Shown here piece after piece: positions 5,597-11,653 of a DNA stretch of 11,653 bases; the stretch's first letter is position 1; every line of letters begins with the position of its first letter. The notes under the pieces are model-generated. The model saw only the letters and a list, made by a program, of their open reading frames with translations. It was not told the DNA's origin and ran no database searches. The position numbers were made by a program, and so were the translations under genes. This DNA is from an uncultured Faecalibacterium sp. (GTDB lineage: Bacteria; Bacillota; Clostridia; Oscillospirales; Ruminococcaceae), in the NCBI GenBank assembly GCA_934525325.1, contig CAKSZE010000052.1, positions 1 to 11,653 of the forward strand, given 5' to 3'.

Positions 5597-7039
5597 ATGA
5601 CGAATGAAGAACTGGTCCGCGCGGCGCTGGAGAAAGTCGGCGGAAAGAGCAACGTTCTCACCGCAACCAACTGCATGACCCGTCTGCGGGTGCGCGTCAA
5701 GGAGGATGCCAAGATCGACGACGAGGGCCTGAAGGCCATCGAGGGCGTGATGGGCATCGTGCACGACCGTACCGGCTATGTGGAGATCGTGGTCGGCCCC
5801 GGCAAGTGCCGCAAGTGCGCAGATATCTGCCGCGATATGGGCATCCCGGCGGACGCCGCCGCTTCCACCGCCAACGACTGGCAGACCAATAAGGCCGCAG
5901 TCAAGGCCGGGCAGAAGCAGAGCAAGGTCAAGGAGCTGTTCAAGACCTTCGGCGATATCTTTATCCCCCTGATCCCGGGCGTTGTGGCCTCCGGTCTGTG
6001 CGCCGGCATCAACTCCCTGATCGGTCAGGTGGTGCCGAACTACGCCGAAATCCCCGCACTGGCGCTTATCAGCACCCTGCTGGGTCTGATGAACACCTGC
6101 TTCCTCGGCTACCTGACCGCATGGGTCGGCTACCGCGCAGCCGAAAAGTTCGGCGGCACCCCCATTCTGGGCGGTATGCTGGGCATGATCACCGGTCTGG
6201 ACGGCATCAACAAGATCTCCGGCATTCTTGGTCTCTTCAACGAGGCTGTGCCGCTGGATTCCATCCTGCGTGCAGGCCGCGGCGGCGTGCTGGCTGTTGT
6301 GCTGGGCGCATGGTGCCTTGTCAAGATCGAGCGCTGGGTGCGTAAGTGGATGCCCGAATCTCTGGACATCGTGTTCACCCCGCTGATCACCATGATCCTG
6401 TGCCTTGTGCCTTATATCCTGCTCATCATGCCCGCTACCGGTTATGTTTCCACCGCGCTGTGCTGGGTGGTTGAAAAGCTGTGCATGAGCGAAAGCCTGA
6501 TCGTGCGCATCATTGCCGGTTATGTTTCCACCGCACTGTTCCTGCCCATGGTCGCTATGGGTATGCACCACGGTCTGGTGGCCCTGTACTCCGTGCAGCT
6601 GGAGACCTTTGGCTACGTTACCCTGTACCCCGCGCTGGCTATGGCTGGTGCAGGTCAGGTGGGCGCTGCTGTCGCCATCTACTTCAAGGCTAAGAAGTGC
6701 GGCAACACCCGTCTGAAGAACGTGATCACCGGCGCTCTGCCCGCAGGTCTGCTGGGCATCGGCGAGCCGCTGATCTACGGTGTCACCCTGCCCATGGGCA
6801 AGCCCTTCATCAGCGCCGGTCTGGGTGCTGGTTTCGGCGGTGCCTTCGTTATGGCCATGCAGGTGGCTGCTACCGCTTGGGGCCCCTCCGGTCTGCTGGC
6901 TCTGTTCGTCATGACTGCCGGCCCTCACGGTGTGGCTGCTTCCGTTGGCTGCTATGCAGTGGGTCTGGTCATCTGCTACATCATGGGCTTTATCGTGACC
7001 AACGCAATGGTCTCTGTTGAGGACGTTGCCAATGCTTAA
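5597..7039 (+). CDS. murP: PTS EIIBC transporter, MurNAc/MurNAc-disaccharide type (MurP)
   Basis: A 480-residue membrane protein with an N-terminal EIIB domain (about 1-85) and a C-terminal EIIC domain (about 112-475). C26 in TNCMTRLRV is the phosphorylated cysteine of glucose-superfamily EIIB domains. In EIIC, GIGEPLIYG (387-395) is the conserved sugar-binding signature. Length and order match E. coli MurP, and the gene sits between murQ and mupG, so the cargo is most likely MurNAc or a MurNAc-GlcNAc disaccharide, taken up and phosphorylated at the 6-position. There is no EIIA domain, so phosphate must come from an EIIA encoded elsewhere. Start supported by aaggagg eight bases before the ATG. 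The stop overlaps the start of mupG. Relatives for trehalose or sucrose share the architecture, so specificity rests on context. Confidence 0.88.
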   Translation: MTNEELVRAALEKVGGKSNVLTATNCMTRLRVRVKEDAKIDDEGLKAIEGVMGIVHDRTGYVEIVVGPGKCRKCADICRDMGIPADAAASTANDWQTNKAAVKAGQKQSKVKELFKTFGDIFIPLIPGVVASGLCAGINSLIGQVVPNYAEIPALALISTLLGLMNTCFLGYLTAWVGYRAAEKFGGTPILGGMLGMITGLDGINKISGILGLFNEAVPLDSILRAGRGGVLAVVLGAWCLVKIERWVRKWMPESLDIVFTPLITMILCLVPYILLIMPATGYVSTALCWVVEKLCMSESLIVRIIAGYVSTALFLPMVAMGMHHGLVALYSVQLETFGYVTLYPALAMAGAGQVGAAVAIYFKAKKCGNTRLKNVITGALPAGLLGIGEPLIYGVTLPMGKPFISAGLGAGFGGAFVMAMQVAATAWGPSGLLALFVMTAGPHGVAASVGCYAVGLVICYIMGFIVTNAMVSVEDVANA

Positions 7040-8081
7040 AACACTCGGACGGTCAGTGTATCTGACGCAGTTTGAGGAACAGCGTGCGTCGCTTTCCGCT
7101 TTTGCGGCAGGCGGCGCGCCTGTTTTTATCTCACTGCATATCAGCGAAGAATTTGATGCCGCTTACTGCGCCCGCGTGCAGGAAATGTGCGATTTTCTGG
7201 CGGCGCAGGGCTGGCGCATTCTGGCAGACGTGTCGGAAAAGACCATCCGGCAGTTCGGCTGTGCCGACCTGACCGCGCTGGCAAAGCGGCTGCACCTGTG
7301 GGGTCTGCGGCTGGACTACGGCTTCTCGCTGGAAGAGATGTGCGCCCTTGCACAGCAGCTGCCCGTAGCCGTCAACGCCTCCACCACCACCCCGGAGGTG
7401 GCGCGGCAGCTGGCGGCGGGCGGCGGCACGGTCATCGCCATGCACAACTTCTACCCCCGCCCGGAGACGGGGCTTGATCCGGAATTTCTGCGCGAGAGCA
7501 CTGCCGCTTTGCAGGCAGAGGGCTTGCAGGTGTACGGCTTTATCCCCGGTGACGCCCTGCTGCGCGGCCCGCTGTACGCGGGTCTGCCCACGCTGGAAGC
7601 CCACCGCACCGCCGCCCCCTCGGCAGCCTTTGCGGACTTGGCGCTGAACTACGGGCTGGACGGCATTTTTGCGGGTGACCCGGAGGTCAGTACCCGGGAA
7701 CAGGAGTATATCCGCCACTTCTGCGCCACCGGCGAGCTCTGCCTGCCGGTCGCCCTGCGCCCCGGCTATGAGACTCTATACGACCGCACCTTTACTTGCC
7801 GCCCGGACTCGCCCAAAGGGCTTGTGCGGTATCAGGAATCCCGGCTCTACTCCTGCTTTGGCAGCACCGTGCAGCCGGACAACTGCGCAGAGCGCTGCCG
7901 CCGCTGCGTGACCATGGATAACATCGGCTACGGGCGCTATTCCGGCGAGATCCAGCTTGTGCGCGCCGCCCTGCCCGCAGACGAAAAGGTAAACGTCATC
8001 GGCGAGGTGCCCGCAGAATACGACCTGCTGCTGGACTGCATTAAGCGCGGAAAGACCTTCCGCATGGTAAAAACATCATAA
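7032..8081 (+). CDS. mupG: DUF871 / MupG-like 6-phospho-N-acetylmuramidase
   Basis: A 349-residue cytoplasmic protein of the DUF871 family, the family of S. aureus MupG, which hydrolyses MurNAc-6-phosphate-GlcNAc so that MurQ can act. The N-terminal half has TIM-barrel-like beta-strand/helix alternation (VFISLHIS, RILADVSEKT, LRLDYGF, VAVNAST, VIAMHNFYPRPETGL). The C-terminal part keeps the family end motif as MDNIGYGRYSGEIQLV. The ATG at 7032 overlaps the murP stop by 8 bases and is preceded by gagga (7019-7023), indicating translational coupling. Odd feature: C275, C285, C289 and C292 cluster just before the end motif, where the relatives I recall lack cysteines. A terminator follows 10 bases after the stop. 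Confidence 0.85.
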   Translation: MLKTLGRSVYLTQFEEQRASLSAFAAGGAPVFISLHISEEFDAAYCARVQEMCDFLAAQGWRILADVSEKTIRQFGCADLTALAKRLHLWGLRLDYGFSLEEMCALAQQLPVAVNASTTTPEVARQLAAGGGTVIAMHNFYPRPETGLDPEFLRESTAALQAEGLQVYGFIPGDALLRGPLYAGLPTLEAHRTAAPSAAFADLALNYGLDGIFAGDPEVSTREQEYIRHFCATGELCLPVALRPGYETLYDRTFTCRPDSPKGLVRYQESRLYSCFGSTVQPDNCAERCRRCVTMDNIGYGRYSGEIQLVRAALPADEKVNVIGEVPAEYDLLLDCIKRGKTFRMVKTS

Positions 8082-8091
8082 ATCATAACAC

Positions 8092-8133
8092 AACACCCCC
8101 GGACAGCTCTGCGTGCTGTCCGGGGGTGTTTTT
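8092..8133 (+). terminator. Intrinsic terminator of the murQ-murP-mupG operon
   Basis: A perfect 16-bp stem, aacacccccggacagc (8092-8107) with gctgtccgggggtgtt (8115-8130), has a 7-base loop and runs straight into a T-tract (8129-8133). It starts 10 bases after the mupG stop. Strong, canonical terminator. Confidence 0.92.
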
Positions 8134-8149
8134 ATGGTTCCCTTCTGTG

Positions 8150-8190
8150 AAAAAGGGGTTCTGAAAAGTCCGCAGACTTTTCAGAACCCC
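8150..8190 (-). terminator. Intrinsic terminator of the MATE gene
   Basis: A perfect 16-bp stem: ggggttctgaaaagtc (8155-8170) with gacttttcagaacccc (8175-8190), loop cgca. On the minus strand it is followed directly by TTTTT (complement of 8150-8154). It lies about 55 bases beyond the MATE stop codon. On the plus strand no T-tract follows, so it serves the minus strand. It is back to back with the mupG terminator, insulating the two transcription units. Confidence 0.85.
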
Positions 8191-8221
8191 AAAATTCAAA
8201 ATATATTTTCCGCTGAATATG
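8191..8221. repeat. Dispersed AT-rich repeat, copy 2
   Basis: An A/T-rich run followed by ttttccgctgaatatg (8206-8221), matching 297-327 at 27 of 31 positions. It lies between the MATE stop codon and the MATE terminator stem, so it would be transcribed in the 3' untranslated region. The next bases (8222-8244) are GC-rich and do not match what follows copy 1. Confidence 0.5.
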
Positions 8222-8244
8222 CGCAAAGCGAACGCGGAGCGCAT

Positions 8245-9624
8245 TCAGATGGTTTTCTTCCTCGGATACACAAAGGCGTCGCGGCGGTACACCGCCACGA
8301 GATACGCCGCCATGAAGCACCAGATGATGGGCTCGCACAGGATGACGGCGTTGTAGGCGTAGCGCGGGATGAACACCAGCACAAAGATCACCTTGCCCAC
8401 CAGCTCGATGACGCTGGAAAACAGCGGCAGCACCTTCTGCCCAAGGCTCTGCAAGGCGTACCGGGTGCACAGCAGCACCCCCAGCACCGCGTAGAACGGT
8501 GCGTTCCATATCAGATACCGTGCGCCGTTTTCCAGCACGAGCGGCGCGGTGGAACCGGAGATCAGCTGCACCAGCTGCCGGGCAAAAAGCTGCATCAGCA
8601 CGATGTCTGCCACCATGATGACTACCGAGCACAGGTACATGGTGCGCATTCCCTTGCGCACCCGCTCCGGCTGGCCTGCGCCCCGGTTCTGGGAGACAAA
8701 GGTAGAGCCGGCGTTTGCCATGGAGATCAGCGGCATACTGGTAAAGGAGAACAGCTTGCGCGCGGCGGTGTGCCCCGCAATGGTCAGCGTGCCCAGCCCG
8801 TTGATGCCGTATTGCAGCACCACCGACCCCGCCGACACGATGCTGCTCATCAGCCCCATGGAGATGCTCTGGCTGAACAGCTCCCAGTACAAATGCTGTC
8901 CCACCGCCCAGTGCTTGCGGGCGGGCAGCAGCAGCGGCACGCGGCGCATCACATACAGAATGCACAGCACCACCGAGATGCCCTGCGCAATGACGGTAGC
9001 CACCGCCGCGCCCTGCACGCCCATGCCCAGCCCGGCAATGAACCATAAATCCAGCGCCACGTTCAGCCCGGAGCTGATAAGCAAAAACACCAGCGGCATC
9101 ACGCTGTTGCCGATGGCACGCAGCAGCCCGGCGCACAGGTTATAAAGGAACATCACCAGCACGCCCAAGTCGATGACGATGATATACCGGTAGGCGTCCT
9201 CTAAAATTTCGGCGGGGGTGTCCAGCAGATGCAGCAGCGGCCGCAGGCCGAAAAAGCCCGCTGTGGTAATGACAAAGCTGGCGCAAAGCCCGATGACCAG
9301 CGACCCGGCCACCGTTTTTTTGAGCAGGTCCTCGTCCTGCGCCCCGTAGGAGCGCGCAGCCACGATGGAAAGTCCGTTGCCGATGCCGATGCCAAAGCCC
9401 ACCAGCAGTTCGTAGATGGACCCGCAGGAGCCGATGGCAGCCAGTGCGGTATCGCCCAGCACGTTGCCCACGATCATGGTATCCACGGTATTATACAGCT
9501 GCTGGAACAGATTGGACACCAGAATGGGCAGCATGAACAGCAGAAGGTTCTTGAAAATAGGCCCATGCATCAGGTCTGCATTCCGGTTAAAGAGGTTTGT
9601 TTTCAGGGGTCGCGTCTGGGTCAT
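8245..9624 (-). CDS. MATE-family multidrug/toxin exporter
   Basis: A 459-residue protein with about twelve membrane spans arranged as two MatE domains (roughly 20-185 and 240-405), the normal size for the family. Typical features include LMHGPIFKNLLLFMLPILVSN at the start of span 1, the NTVDTMIVG segment, and SMPLISMANAGSTFVSQN at the same position in the second half. It would export cationic drugs or metabolites in exchange for Na+ or H+. Start: the ATG at 9624 has gaaagga at a suitable distance; an in-frame TTG at 9645 is less likely because it would overlap the terminator-like hairpin. A single-gene unit, bounded by terminators on both sides. Substrate unknown, and nothing ties it functionally to the MurNAc or histidine genes. 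Confidence 0.92.
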   Translation of the reverse strand: MTQTRPLKTNLFNRNADLMHGPIFKNLLLFMLPILVSNLFQQLYNTVDTMIVGNVLGDTALAAIGSCGSIYELLVGFGIGIGNGLSIVAARSYGAQDEDLLKKTVAGSLVIGLCASFVITTAGFFGLRPLLHLLDTPAEILEDAYRYIIVIDLGVLVMFLYNLCAGLLRAIGNSVMPLVFLLISSGLNVALDLWFIAGLGMGVQGAAVATVIAQGISVVLCILYVMRRVPLLLPARKHWAVGQHLYWELFSQSISMGLMSSIVSAGSVVLQYGINGLGTLTIAGHTAARKLFSFTSMPLISMANAGSTFVSQNRGAGQPERVRKGMRTMYLCSVVIMVADIVLMQLFARQLVQLISGSTAPLVLENGARYLIWNAPFYAVLGVLLCTRYALQSLGQKVLPLFSSVIELVGKVIFVLVFIPRYAYNAVILCEPIIWCFMAAYLVAVYRRDAFVYPRKKTI

Positions 9625-9643
9625 AGGGTTCCTTTCTTCGCGC

Positions 9644-9683
9644 AAAAAGGAGGCCGTTGCACAAAAAACTGTGCAGTGGCCTC
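9644..9683 (-). terminator. Terminator-like hairpin in the MATE leader (possible attenuator)
   Basis: On the minus strand GAGGCC and GGCCTC close an AC/AC internal loop, then TGCACA pairs with TGTGCA around GTTTTT. CTTTTT follows at once (complement of 9649-9644). The stem is at 9650-9683 and ends about 20 bases before the MATE Shine-Dalgarno. The plus strand also has TTTT after the stem. Since a separate terminator ends the upstream histidine operon at 9720-9754, this one may be a backup or may control entry into the MATE gene. No leader peptide ORF with an ATG is visible. Confidence 0.5.
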
Positions 9684-9719
9684 TTTTGCGGTAAAACGAT
9701 TTAAAAAAATTTTATTTGT

Positions 9720-9754
9720 GTAGTTGCGAAACACCGTAGGTGTTTCGCAACTAC
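9720..9754 (-). terminator. Terminator of the histidine operon
   Basis: A perfect 16-bp stem: gtagttgcgaaacacc (9720-9735) with ggtgtttcgcaactac (9739-9754), loop gta. It begins 5 bases after the phosphatase stop codon. On the minus strand the bases after it are ACAAATAAAATTTTTTT, so the T-run is displaced by about ten bases. The plus strand has TTTTTT directly after the stem and would terminate well, although no plus-strand gene approaches it. Best read as the end of the hisF-hisIE-phosphatase operon, possibly bidirectional. Confidence 0.75.
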
Positions 9755-9758
9755 TTTT

Positions 9759-10583
9759 TTATAACTCCTGCTGCTCAAACCCGTTGACGGTCAGCACGGT
9801 CAGGGCGGTAAAGCCTGCGGCCTTGATGGCGGCGGCGGCTTCGTCAAAGCCGAAGGTCAGCGCGGCGGTGTCGTGGGCGTCGGCGGTGATGAGCACCCTG
9901 CCGCCCAGCTTGTTCCACTCGCCCAGCAGCCATGCGCCGGGGTAGAAGTCCTTGCGGTAGCCCCGGTATACGCCGCCGGTGTTCACCTCCAGAATGCAGT
10001 CGTTCTCCCGGGCAGCTTGCAGCGCCTTGAGCGCCGCTGCCTTGTAGCGGGGAGACTCTTCGTCAAAGAAGCTGCCGTCCGCGTTCAGCTTTTTGACAAG
10101 GTCGATGTGCCCCAGAATGTCCGGCTTTTTGGCGGCGATCTTTTCCACCTCGGCAAAATAGGCTTCCACCGCTGCCAGCGGGTCGCCGTCAAAATCGTTG
10201 TTGATGCAGTCCCGCAGATCCTCGGGGCGGAAATCGATCTCGTAGTATTTGCCGGTGTTCTTGCCGTACAGGTGGTGTACGCTGCCGATCCAGTAATCAA
10301 AGCCCTTGGGCGTGCCCTCACTCAGCAGGTCCCACTCGATGCCGCACAGGATATCCACCTTGCCCCGGTACTCGTTTTTCAGCTTGGCAATGGTGGCGCG
10401 GTACTGCGCGGTGCGCCCGGGGGTCATGCAGTATTCGCGGTCGGGCTTTGTGTAGCTGTGTCCGGTAAAGCCAAGGGTGGTCAGCCCCTGCGCACAGGCG
10501 GCACCCGCCATCTGCTGCAGGGTGTTTTTGCCGTCACACAGGGTAGAGTGGCAATGTACGCTGGACTTTCTGTAATCTGCCAT
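9759..10583 (-). CDS. hisK: PHP-domain histidinol-phosphatase (HisJ/HisK family)
   Basis: A 274-residue cytoplasmic metalloenzyme expected to convert L-histidinol phosphate to L-histidinol, the next-to-last stage of histidine synthesis. PHP metal-ligand motifs are all in order: H10 and H12 (VHCHST), H42 (GFTGHSY), E83 (GIEWD), H103/H104 (GSVHHLY), H159 and D161 (GHIDLV), E199 (LEVNTGG), D235 and H237 (TADAHD). The ATG at 10583 lies 7 bases after the hisIE stop, so the two are cotranscribed. The frame is open 16 codons further into hisIE, but that extension is low-complexity and family members start near MADYRKSSVHCHS. The position directly after hisIE supports histidinol phosphate over another PHP substrate. 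Confidence 0.9.
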   Translation of the reverse strand: MADYRKSSVHCHSTLCDGKNTLQQMAGAACAQGLTTLGFTGHSYTKPDREYCMTPGRTAQYRATIAKLKNEYRGKVDILCGIEWDLLSEGTPKGFDYWIGSVHHLYGKNTGKYYEIDFRPEDLRDCINNDFDGDPLAAVEAYFAEVEKIAAKKPDILGHIDLVKKLNADGSFFDEESPRYKAAALKALQAARENDCILEVNTGGVYRGYRKDFYPGAWLLGEWNKLGGRVLITADAHDTAALTFGFDEAAAAIKAAGFTALTVLTVNGFEQQEL

Positions 10584-10590
10584 AGGCTTC

Positions 10591-11226
10591 TCACTGCATC
10601 CTTTCCTGCTTGACCTTGTGGTCGATGACATGGCGCTTTTCCAGCTCCCGGGTCACATCCTCAACGGTGATGCCCGCGCTGACCATCAGCACCAGCACAT
10701 GATAGGCAAGGTCGCTGATTTCATAAATCGTCTCGGCCTTGTCCTCTTTTTCGCCCGCAATGATGACCTCGGTGCACTCCTCGCCCACCTTTTTCAGGAT
10801 CTTCTCCTTGCCCTTTTCAAACAGGTAGGTGGTGTAGCTGCCCTCCGTGGGGGTATCCTTGCGGCCCTTGATAAGGTTATACAGCCCCTGCCAGCTGAAC
10901 TGCTTCAGCTCCGGGGAGACATATACCTCGTTGAAAAAGCAGCTCTCTGCCCCGGTGTGGCAGGCGGGGCCGTCCTTTACCACCTCTACCACCAGCGCAT
11001 CGGCATCACAGTCGGCGGTGATGGAAACCACCCGCTGCACGTTGCCGCTGGTCTCGCCCTTGCGCCAGATCTCCTGACGGCTGCGGCTCCAGAACACGGT
11101 GCGCCCCTCGGCAATGGTCAGCGCCAGCGTCTCGGCGTTCATGTAGGCAAGGGTGAGCACCTGCTTTGTGTAGTGATCCTGCACGATGGCGGGGATCAGG
11201 CCTTTTTCATCAAATTTCAGTTCCAT
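10591..11226 (-). CDS. hisIE: Bifunctional phosphoribosyl-AMP cyclohydrolase / phosphoribosyl-ATP pyrophosphatase HisIE
   Basis: A 211-residue fusion catalysing steps 2 and 3 of histidine synthesis. The HisI domain (about 1-105) has [18 protein letters not shown] (45-62), the metal site DCDAD (72-76), and the zinc-site cysteines C73, C89 (GPACHTG) and C96. The HisE domain (about 113-205) has [12 protein letters not shown] (146-157) and [13 protein letters not shown] (169-181), the MazG-like acidic metal-binding helices. All expected catalytic features are visible. The ATG at 11226 has ggggaggga upstream; 21 more in-frame codons lie upstream but span the likely promoter and Shine-Dalgarno. It follows hisF by 79 bases, a wide gap for this operon, and is close-coupled to the phosphatase. 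Confidence 0.96.
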   Translation of the reverse strand: MELKFDEKGLIPAIVQDHYTKQVLTLAYMNAETLALTIAEGRTVFWSRSRQEIWRKGETSGNVQRVVSITADCDADALVVEVVKDGPACHTGAESCFFNEVYVSPELKQFSWQGLYNLIKGRKDTPTEGSYTTYLFEKGKEKILKKVGEECTEVIIAGEKEDKAETIYEISDLAYHVLVLMVSAGITVEDVTRELEKRHVIDHKVKQERMQ

Positions 11227-11260
11227 GACGGTTCTCCCTCCCCGGATGGGGATACTGTGT

Positions 11261-11289
11261 ATTTTATCGTATTCAAGACAAAAATGCAA
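11261..11289 (-). promoter_or_regulatory. Possible internal promoter before hisIE
   Basis: On the minus strand TTGCAT (complement of 11284-11289), a 17-base spacer, and TAAAAT (complement of 11261-11266). The -10 matches in 5 of 6 positions, the -35 in only 3 of 6. It sits in an unusually AT-rich 79-base gap between hisF and hisIE. If active it would give hisIE and the phosphatase expression partly independent of the upstream his genes. Confidence 0.35.
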
Positions 11290-11305
11290 GGGTTTTATGC
11301 GTTTT

Positions 11306-11653
11306 TCACAGCCGCATTTCCACGCCGTTTGCGTTCAGGTACTCTTTCAGTTCCCGGATGCCCAGCAGCTTCTGGTGGAAGATGCCCGCCGCCAGCCCGG
11401 CGTCGATGCCCTTGTGGTGGAACAGCTCCAGAAAATCCTCTTTTTTGCCCGCGCCGCCGCTGGCAATGATGGGGATATTCACCCGGGCGGCCACTGCGTC
11501 CAGCATTTCAAGGTCGAAGCCGCTGCGCACGCCGTCGGTGTCGATGCTGTTCAGGCAGATTTCGCCCGCGCCGTGGGCGGCGCACCAGCTGATCCAGTCC
11601 AGCGCATCCCGGCCGGTATCCTCGCGCCCGCCCTTGGCGAACACCCGGAACTG
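11306..11653 (-). CDS. hisF: Imidazole glycerol phosphate synthase subunit HisF (C-terminal part, truncated by window)
   Basis: The last 115 residues of HisF; the gene continues past the right edge. HisF, with HisH, forms imidazole glycerol phosphate and AICAR. Recognisable are [17 protein letters not shown], the [14 protein letters not shown] segment whose first Asp corresponds to the catalytic C-terminal Asp (D176 in Thermotoga HisF), the phosphate-binding IIASGGAG, the second phosphate loop ending GLAAGIFH, and a C-terminal [15 protein letters not shown]. The last strand and helix of the barrel are intact and the stop at 11306-11308 is normal, so truncation is only at the window boundary. 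Confidence 0.95.
   Translation of the reverse strand, partial: QFRVFAKGGREDTGRDALDWISWCAAHGAGEICLNSIDTDGVRSGFDLEMLDAVAARVNIPIIASGGAGKKEDFLELFHHKGIDAGLAAGIFHQKLLGIRELKEYLNANGVEMRL

Noticed and set aside
5579..6928. 449-codon open frame on the minus strand opposite murP
   Set aside because: Same Gly/His/Gln/Asp-rich shadow composition and no motifs; murP on the other strand is unambiguous.
8113..9048. 311-codon plus-strand open frame across the MATE gene
   Set aside because: It begins inside the terminator region and reads through the antisense of MATE; the His/Arg/Gln-rich product has no domain features.

Overview
The window looks like chromosome from a GC-rich anaerobic gut Firmicute, most likely Faecalibacterium or a close Oscillospiraceae relative. 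This rests on strong Shine-Dalgarno sites of the AGGAGG type, GC-biased third codon positions, compact operons with clear intrinsic terminators, and GC-rich inverted repeats between genes. The genus is an inference, since nothing here (such as rRNA) fixes it. Nearly all genes belong to known families, and I see no phage, integrase, intact insertion sequence, tRNA, rRNA or CRISPR array.

Layout. Positions 1-608 hold no convincing intact gene. There is a dense set of GC-rich dyads (21-120), a unit bounded by a 12-bp inverted repeat (161-295), a dispersed repeat (297-327), and an AT-richer stretch with what looks like the 3' end of a decayed ORF. A promoter near 609-637 and a foldable leader then open a plus-strand operon: an SLC13-type permease (727-2007), a small VOC-fold protein (2023-2370) and a CaCA-type cation/proton or cation/sodium antiporter (2465-3445). 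The operon ends at a hairpin shared with the convergent murR gene.

The centre is an N-acetylmuramic acid (MurNAc) peptidoglycan-recycling locus. A murR-like RpiR/SIS regulator (3536-4402, minus) is divergent from murQ (4611-5519), murP (5597-7039) and a mupG-like DUF871 gene (7032-8081). Expected flow: MurP (PTS EIIBC) imports and 6-phosphorylates MurNAc or GlcNAc-MurNAc-type disaccharide, MupG splits the phosphorylated disaccharide, and MurQ converts MurNAc-6-phosphate to GlcNAc-6-phosphate and D-lactate. The divergent promoters overlap at their -35 boxes and carry dyads that are good MurR operator candidates.

Back-to-back terminators (8092-8190) separate this locus from a minus-strand block: a MATE exporter (8245-9624) with a terminator-like hairpin in its leader, then the end of a histidine-biosynthesis operon read right to left, hisF (cut by the right edge), hisIE and a PHP-type histidinol-phosphatase gene ending at a terminator (9720-9754).

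I found no clearly new multi-gene system. The points most worth checking are the shared murR/murQ control region, a four-cysteine cluster in the MupG homologue, the folded leader of the permease operon, the possible attenuator before the MATE gene, and the intergenic repeat material at the left edge.
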